Source of the DNA: Bacillus dicomae
GTDB taxonomy: Bacteria; Bacillota; Bacilli; Bacillales; Bacillaceae_G
Assembly: GCF_006494425.1 (NCBI RefSeq)
Contig: NZ_VHIV01000002.1
Span: 1,302,001 to 1,366,000 of the forward strand
DNA: 64,000 nucleotides
Direction of reading: 5' to 3'
Shown here: one piece after another, positions 59,131-64,000 of the stretch
Numbering within the stretch: position 1 is the stretch's first letter
How the letters are laid out: every line of letters begins with the position of its first letter
Made by a program: the position numbers and the translations under genes
The notes under the pieces: model-generated
Told to the model about the DNA's origin: nothing
The model's input: the letters and a program-made list of their open reading frames with translations, nothing else
The model's database searches: none

Positions 59131-60221
59131 TTTAGAGCTCCTTTCTCAAACGTTTTTTCTTTTGCTTGTAACGCTTTATGAAAATACTCACTCGCTTTCA
59201 CATGATTATTTTCATCATAAAATTTAGTTGCTAATTTCTCTGAATATTCTTGAGTGTAGTTATATAAAGATTCTTTGTCGAAATACGTAATTCCTTCAAG
59301 AATAATCTTTTCTAGATCTTCAGTTGTCTCATTATTGTTAAGGGAATTTAAAATTTTAAAATGAAGTATATATTCAACATTGTTTAGTTCTGTGCAAACT
59401 TCTAATCCTTTTTTAATAAGTTCTTCAGCAATGTTTATTTCACCAAGTTTATAATGCTCTCTGGCTTGTAAAAAGAGTGCTTTAAAGTGTGTAGGCACTT
59501 TGGTTGTTACCTCTGATAAATGTCGAATCGCTAGAGAAGACAGGTTTTGACTTGCATAGAGCCAACCTAGATTATTGCGAACGCTTAATACTAAATCCTT
59601 TTCGTTTAGTTTTTGTAAAATTGAAAGAGCAGAATTGAATTTTTCCTCTGCTTGTTCATATTGTTTTAGAAATACACATGATGAACCTATTATATTGTCG
59701 CAAAGTGCTAACTTTATCTCAAACCCATTTTCAGTCATGAAAATATTTCTGGCTTTTGTTGCTTGCTGAATTGCATCAATCGGTTTATAAAAATGTTGAT
59801 TAAAGATAGCGAATCGGTAATTATATTCTGCTTCCTCTAGTTTATCTGAAACATTAACTAATAGCTTTTCAGCACTTTCATAATGTTCACATGCTAAATT
59901 ATAATTTGTTGTTAAAGTAGCATGAATCGCTTTAAATAAATGATAGTAGTAAGAAAGTTGGTGATTAGGTGAAATCGCGTAAGAATCTATTTTGTTGAAA
60001 CTGTCTTTTGTAATGCTTAAACCATCAGTTAAAACTTGGAAACGAAAATTTAGTAGAGAATAGTATAATGCTAAGTTTTCATCTTCTTCAAAGTTTAGTT
60101 CCTTTTCCTCAATTTCATGCTTTAAGTTTGTTGCCTGGGACACATCTTGTTTTAGCATAGATAAATACCAATCATTAAATAACTTTGTAATTTGTTCGTT
60201 ACCTTGTAGTTGAACGTTCAT
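59127..60221 (-). CDS. Rap-family TPR regulator
   Basis: A 364-residue protein with the Rap architecture. The N-terminal three-helix bundle includes LFNDWYLSMLKQDVSQATNL and LALYYSLLNFRF, followed by TPR repeats (about 100-360), for example YEQAEEKFNSALSILQKLNE and HVKASEYFHKALQAKE. Raps dephosphorylate Spo0F or block response regulators such as ComA; a Phr peptide inactivates them. No helix-turn-helix is present, so it is not NprR or PlcR. The start at 60221 follows GCGAGGGGAT; extension to 60266 lacks a site. Confidence 0.9.
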   Translation of the reverse strand: MNVQLQGNEQITKLFNDWYLSMLKQDVSQATNLKHEIEEKELNFEEDENLALYYSLLNFRFQVLTDGLSITKDSFNKIDSYAISPNHQLSYYYHLFKAIHATLTTNYNLACEHYESAEKLLVNVSDKLEEAEYNYRFAIFNQHFYKPIDAIQQATKARNIFMTENGFEIKLALCDNIIGSSCVFLKQYEQAEEKFNSALSILQKLNEKDLVLSVRNNLGWLYASQNLSSLAIRHLSEVTTKVPTHFKALFLQAREHYKLGEINIAEELIKKGLEVCTELNNVEYILHFKILNSLNNNETTEDLEKIILEGITYFDKESLYNYTQEYSEKLATKFYDENNHVKASEYFHKALQAKEKTFEKGALK

Positions 60222-60419
60222 GAAATCCCCTCGCTTTTTGAATATTCTTATAAAATATAGTATCAAAAATAAAAATATTTAGAAATATGATTTTTATTTC
60301 TCAATATTTGTTTAACAAACTTTTCAGTAAACCGATTGGAATAGTGTTAATTTTGTTTTGGAGTAAAGAAAGGGAATCGGGGAGGGGCATTTTAAAGTTC
60401 TAGTTTAGAGGGGAGAATA

Positions 60420-60465
60420 TAAAAAGGGTGTGTTCACACAATTTGTATGAACATACCCTTTTTAC
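60420..60465. terminator. Bidirectional terminator
   Basis: AAAAAGGGTGTGTTC pairs with GAACATACCCTTTTT (one mismatch). It ends the minus-strand selO transcript. Confidence 0.85.
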
Positions 60466-60476
60466 ATATTAAACAA

Positions 60477-61943
60477 TCAAGTCCCACAAAAAGTACGATA
60501 AGGACGATTCGTAGGCGCAGGCGGAACGCAGTATTCTTCTTGATCTGTAGAATACGCATAAGGATTTGCTAGAGCCTCAAGAAGTTTTTCCATTACGCTA
60601 TAGTCGCCGTTTGTGACAGCTGCTTCTAGTGCTTCTTCTACACGGTGGTTTCTTGGAATGATGGATGGGTTATTATTTTTCATCATTTCGTAGGCATTTT
60701 CTTTCAATTCTTCTTGTCGTTCTAATCGAGATTGCCACAGTTTGTACCATTCTTTAAATTCAGGGCTATCGAATAGAGGGATATTTTCGATAGTATCAAG
60801 AGTTAAGGAACGGAATGTATTTGTGTAATCTGCTTTATATTTCTCCATCATTTTTAAAAGTTGCTCAATAAGTGATTGATCTTGTTCTTCGTTGCTAAAT
60901 AGTCCTAATTTCTTTTTCATTCCAAGGAACCACAGGTTTTCATACTGTACGCTAAATTTGGAAATTTCGTCTTGAGCAATTTTTAATGCCTCTTCTTCAT
61001 CTTCGTGCAAAATCGGTATTAAAGATTCTGCTAGTCGAGCGAGGTCCCACGCGGCCATATATGGCTGATTTCCATATGCGTAGCGACCTTGTGTATCAAT
61101 AGAGCTAAATACGGTTCCTTGGTTATAACTATCCATAAATGCACAAGGACCGTAATCAATCGTTTCTCCGCTAATTGTTATATTGTCAGTGTTCATTACA
61201 CCGTGGATAAATCCAACAAGTTGCCATTTAGCGATGAGGCTTGCTTGTTTTTTGATGACTTCTTGTAGTAATGCAGTATATCGGTTTTCATGAACTGCAA
61301 TTTCTGGATAATGCCTTTTTATCGTATAGTCAGCTAGTGATTGAAGATCCTCGACAGAACCACGAGCTGCAGCATATTGAAATGTGCCAACACGTATATG
61401 ACTGCTAGCGACTCTAGTTAAGATTGCTCCAGGTAACTTTGTTTCACGATATGTTGGTTCACCAGTTGTGACAACTGCTAAACTGCGAGTAGTCGGAATA
61501 TCAAGTGCATACATTGCTTCACTAATAATATACTCGCGTAGCATCGGACCGAGTGCAGCACGACCATCTCCGCGGCGTGAATACGGAGTAGGGCCAGAAC
61601 CTTTCAGTTGAATGTCAAAACGTTTTCCTGAAGGAGTAATTTGCTCACCAATTAAAAGGGCACGACCGTCGCCTAACATATTAAAATGTCCGAATTGATG
61701 ACCGGCATACGCTTGTGCTAATGGATGAGCTCCTTCTGGAAGCGCATTACCAGCAAAAACAGCAATTTCAACTTCTTTTTTCAATTCTTCAGGATTAAAG
61801 CCAAGAGATATTGCTAATGAATGGTTTAGTTTAACTAACTCCGGTGAACTTACGGGAGTAGGGGGGATTTCTGTATAAAATGATTGTGGTAAAGTAGCAT
61901 AACTATTATCTAAATTCCAACCTGCTTCATTATTTTTAGTCAT
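60477..61943 (-). CDS. selO: Protein adenylyltransferase SelO (YdiU/UPF0061)
   Basis: A 488-residue pseudokinase-fold enzyme that AMPylates proteins on Ser/Thr/Tyr. Family stretches visible are [64 protein letters not shown] and the C-terminal [18 protein letters not shown]. It ends [10 protein letters not shown]; eukaryotic SelO has a selenocysteine near this end and bacterial ones a Cys, here Cys486. GGAGG lies about 8 bases before the ATG at 61943. Probably a redox-stress protein. Confidence 0.94.
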   Translation of the reverse strand: MTKNNEAGWNLDNSYATLPQSFYTEIPPTPVSSPELVKLNHSLAISLGFNPEELKKEVEIAVFAGNALPEGAHPLAQAYAGHQFGHFNMLGDGRALLIGEQITPSGKRFDIQLKGSGPTPYSRRGDGRAALGPMLREYIISEAMYALDIPTTRSLAVVTTGEPTYRETKLPGAILTRVASSHIRVGTFQYAAARGSVEDLQSLADYTIKRHYPEIAVHENRYTALLQEVIKKQASLIAKWQLVGFIHGVMNTDNITISGETIDYGPCAFMDSYNQGTVFSSIDTQGRYAYGNQPYMAAWDLARLAESLIPILHEDEEEALKIAQDEISKFSVQYENLWFLGMKKKLGLFSNEEQDQSLIEQLLKMMEKYKADYTNTFRSLTLDTIENIPLFDSPEFKEWYKLWQSRLERQEELKENAYEMMKNNNPSIIPRNHRVEEALEAAVTNGDYSVMEKLLEALANPYAYSTDQEEYCVPPAPTNRPYRTFCGT

Positions 61944-62086
61944 TTTATCTCCTCCTTGTTTATTTTTTTATTATGTATTTGTACGTATGTATTCTTTGTA
62001 AAATTAGCTAAAAGTATAATATGATATTTCCCCTTGCAATCTATTGTAAGGACTTCACTGCACTATGTCTATTTAACAGCAAATAT

Positions 62087-62118
62087 AAAAACTCCATTTT
62101 AAAAAATGGAGTTTTTAT
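62087..62118 (-). terminator. Intrinsic terminator for the oxidoreductase gene
   Basis: AAAAACTCCATTTT and AAAATGGAGTTTTT arms around AA. Confidence 0.88.
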
Positions 62119-62120
62119 TA

Positions 62121-63119
62121 TTACTTAATTTTTACGATTATTTTTCCTTTTGCTCTTCCAGCCTCTGAATATTCCATTGCTTTTTGAGCATCTTCAAATG
62201 AAAAAACTCGATCGATTATCGGTTTGATTTTTCCGGCTTCAATATAGTTTGCGATAGTACGTAATTGATCTCCGCTTGGCTTCATAAATAAAAATGAATA
62301 TTGCGCATTATGCTTTTTTTCAAGTGCAGTAAGTTTTTTGCTTGCTAATGAAAATAAGAGTGTTTTGAAAAATCCTGAACCGAATTCTTTGCCGAATCGA
62401 GCATTCGGCATACCTGAAACGGAAACAATGTTGCCGCCGCTTTTTATAATATTGAATGATTTTTCAAGTGTTGTACCGCCGATTGTATCAAATACTGCAT
62501 CATAATCTTTTAGTATTTCTTCAAATTTTTCTGTTTTGTAATTAATAATCTCATCTGCGCCAAGAGACTTTACTAAATTTGCACCAGCTTCACTAGCAGT
62601 TGTTGTAACGGTAGCACCCATTATCTTTGCTAACTGAATTGCGAAAGTACCAACACCACCAGATCCAGCGTGGATTAAAATCTTTTGACCTTTTTGTAAT
62701 TGCATAATGTCATGTAAAGCTTGATAGGATGTTAAGCCAACGAGAGGAATCGACGCCGTTTCCTCAAAACTTAAATTTTTTGGTTTTAAAGCTATATCAT
62801 CCTCATGAATGGCTATATATTCCGCGAACGTACCAATCTTATTTTTTCTTGGACGAGCATATATTTCATCACCGACTTTAAAACGAGTCACTTTTGATCC
62901 AACCTTCGTGATGACACCGGAAAAGTCATTCCCAAGGATAAGGGGCATTTCATATTTCAGTAACATCTTTACTTTTCCATCGCGTATTTTAAAGTCAATT
63001 GGGTTAATACTAGCTGCATGAATTTCTGCGAGCACTTCATACTCATTTATTTTAGGAGTAGGTACCTCTGCCATACGCATTGGGACTTTTCCGTACTTAT
63101 CAATTATCATTGCTTTCAT
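62121..63119 (-). CDS. Zinc-independent quinone oxidoreductase-like MDR protein
   Basis: A 332-residue medium-chain dehydrogenase/reductase. The N-terminal part has MKAMIIDKYGKVPMRMAEVP and GNDFSGVITKVG; the Rossmann half has ILIHAGSGGVGTFAIQLAK and later DAVFDTIGG. It lacks the zinc ligands of alcohol dehydrogenases, so NADPH-dependent reduction of quinones or enals is likely. GGAGGT lies 8 bases before the ATG. The upstream ArsR gene, 18 bases away, forms an operon with it and may respond to the same substrate. Confidence 0.88.
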   Translation of the reverse strand: MKAMIIDKYGKVPMRMAEVPTPKINEYEVLAEIHAASINPIDFKIRDGKVKMLLKYEMPLILGNDFSGVITKVGSKVTRFKVGDEIYARPRKNKIGTFAEYIAIHEDDIALKPKNLSFEETASIPLVGLTSYQALHDIMQLQKGQKILIHAGSGGVGTFAIQLAKIMGATVTTTASEAGANLVKSLGADEIINYKTEKFEEILKDYDAVFDTIGGTTLEKSFNIIKSGGNIVSVSGMPNARFGKEFGSGFFKTLLFSLASKKLTALEKKHNAQYSFLFMKPSGDQLRTIANYIEAGKIKPIIDRVFSFEDAQKAMEYSEAGRAKGKIIVKIK

Positions 63120-63137
63120 TTCTTATACCTCCAAATT

Positions 63138-63473
63138 TCAATAAAAGTTGTGTAATAGCTTTTCAATATCTAATACAAGATTTTTTAATAAACTTAATTT
63201 TGTACGTATATCAATATAATAAAAGTTTTTTGTACCTTCTTTTCGCATTAAAATAATACCGGCTTCTCGTAAAATTCTAAGGTGATGCGATACCGCTGGT
63301 CGAGAAAGGTGTGTTTGCTTCGTAATTTCTCCTACACGTAATCCTGTTTGACATTCCGTTTCCATGAGAACTAACAAAATAGCTTGACGTGTTTCATCGC
63401 CAATTGCCAATAATACTTTTTGAGAATCAATAAAATCTTTTTTTATAACATTTAATTGTTCTTGTTTATTCAT
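63138..63473 (-). CDS. ArsR-family transcriptional regulator
   Basis: A 111-residue winged-helix regulator with ALLAIGDETRQAILLVLMET-type N-terminal helices, HTH VGEITKQTHLSRPAVSHHLRIL and wing IILMRKEGTKNFYYI. No metal-binding Cys boxes, though one Cys is present in TECQTGLR, so oxidation sensing is conceivable. The start is ambiguous: ATG at 63473 lies 13 bases after GGAGG, GTG at 63482 only 4. It is probably autoregulated with the oxidoreductase gene behind it. Confidence 0.85.
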   Translation of the reverse strand: MNKQEQLNVIKKDFIDSQKVLLAIGDETRQAILLVLMETECQTGLRVGEITKQTHLSRPAVSHHLRILREAGIILMRKEGTKNFYYIDIRTKLSLLKNLVLDIEKLLHNFY

Positions 63474-63482
63474 TTCAATCAC

Positions 63483-63956
63483 TTTACCTCCTGCTAATTA
63501 GTCGAAAGGTTTAAGATGATGAACCATTACATCGATATGGTAATGCTACATGATTGTTGAATGGGCTGCAATATTGGGAAAGAAAATCGAGACGAATGAA
63601 ATTTTATGAGTTGAAAATGGTAGGGGGTAGAAAAGGCTTTAATAATATGTTGTTTACTGAGGATAAAGGATAAGGATTTTTTGAAAAATAAGCGGTCGTA
63701 CCCTGAATAACTTATAGGGTTACAACCGCTTATCATGTTTTTATTATTTTGGTGTCTAATAAAGTGAGTTATTTCGTTTTACTCTTTCATTCACGCATAA
63801 TTCAAACAGATTATAGATGTATGAAAAAGTAAAAGTAATTTGGGGCGTAATCTATCTATATGATAATTTAAAATGAAATATAAGTCTATATCTTTGTTGT
63901 TTTTTTGATTATATTTATGTTACTGAGCTCAGAACAATGATGTGGAGGGTAAATAT
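63483..63956. other. Intergenic region with one large hairpin
   Basis: About 470 bases between divergent genes. A hairpin at 63688-63733 (ATAAGCGGT with ACCGCTTAT, inner CCCT with AGGG) is the only clear structure; the reading frame on the minus strand at 63527-63736 lacks a ribosome site and spans that hairpin. Confidence 0.6.
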
Positions 63957-64000
63957 ATGAAATCGAATGATGTACCGGTTTTAATTGTTGGAGGAGGATT
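63957..64000 (+). CDS. Start of a flavoprotein, cut by window end
   Basis: The first 14 codons only. The product begins MKSNDVPVLIVGGG, the start of a Rossmann FAD-binding motif (GxGxxG type), typical of FAD-dependent monooxygenases of the PHBH/UbiH fold. TGGAGGG lies 7 bases before the ATG. The rest is outside the window. Confidence 0.7.
   Translation, partial: MKSNDVPVLIVGGG

Noticed and set aside
63527-63736. 69-residue minus-strand open frame
   Set aside because: Spans a strong hairpin and has no ribosome site.

Overview
The window looks like a chromosomal stretch of a Bacillus cereus group bacterium. It is AT-rich, with strong GGAGG-type ribosome binding sites and frequent GTG/TTG starts. 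It holds the haemolysin II gene with its TetR repressor and operator, a perfect PlcR-type box, two copies of a roughly 155-bp repeat flanked by TTTAT that match what I remember of the group-specific element bcr1, a benzil reductase of the B. cereus type, and a Rap-Phr pair. No rRNA, tRNA or CRISPR array was recognised.

Layout. Positions 70-6235 carry molybdenum-cofactor genes (moaA, a formate/nitrite channel, a MoeB/ThiF-type enzyme, moeA, moaE, moaD) and an Mrp/ApbC Fe-S carrier, the accessory set expected beside a nitrate reductase operon lying before the window. Small group-specific proteins follow, including an unlisted 30-residue membrane peptide (6903-6995). Positions 7087-20384 are metabolic and transport genes: RarD-like permease, squalene-hopene cyclase, FabG-like reductase, aldehyde dehydrogenase, YhdT-PanF, nucleoside hydrolase, a solitary argininosuccinate-lyase paralogue and an acetyltransferase. 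Benzil reductase (minus strand) is followed by a 7.5-kb gene for a 2490-residue protein of 16 tandem DUF11-like repeats. Positions 28.8-40.3 kb hold an acetyltransferase, an ASCH-Nudix pair, an acetate transporter, a Fur-box flavodoxin, a cold-shock gene with a structured leader, a VanW-like lipoprotein, a catechol dioxygenase and a GNAT pair.

Positions 40.5-53 kb are an accessory virulence region: an MgtC-like membrane protein, a collagenase, a decayed copy of the haemolysin II C-terminal domain abutting the collagenase stop codon, an orphan KinB-like histidine kinase, a PlcR-box secreted protein, a second secreted protein, a PagR-like ArsR regulator, an S-layer-homology amidase, and hlyII-hlyIIR. 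The relic and the intact hlyII 3' end, terminators included, form direct repeats bracketing about 7.5 kb, which suggests insertion, duplication or deletion history at this locus.

Positions 53.4-64 kb return to ordinary genes: acetyltransferase, DUF2871-like protein with the second bcr1-like copy, FAD-linked oxidase with a BASS transporter, GrpB, PaiB, a Rap-Phr quorum-sensing cassette, SelO, a quinone-oxidoreductase-like enzyme with an ArsR regulator, and the first codons of a flavoprotein cut by the window end.

The most rewarding items for follow-up are the hlyII relic and its bracketed region, the giant repeat protein, the csp leader RNA, the stacked palindromes before the SLH amidase, the Nudix-box deletion and the bcr1-like pair.
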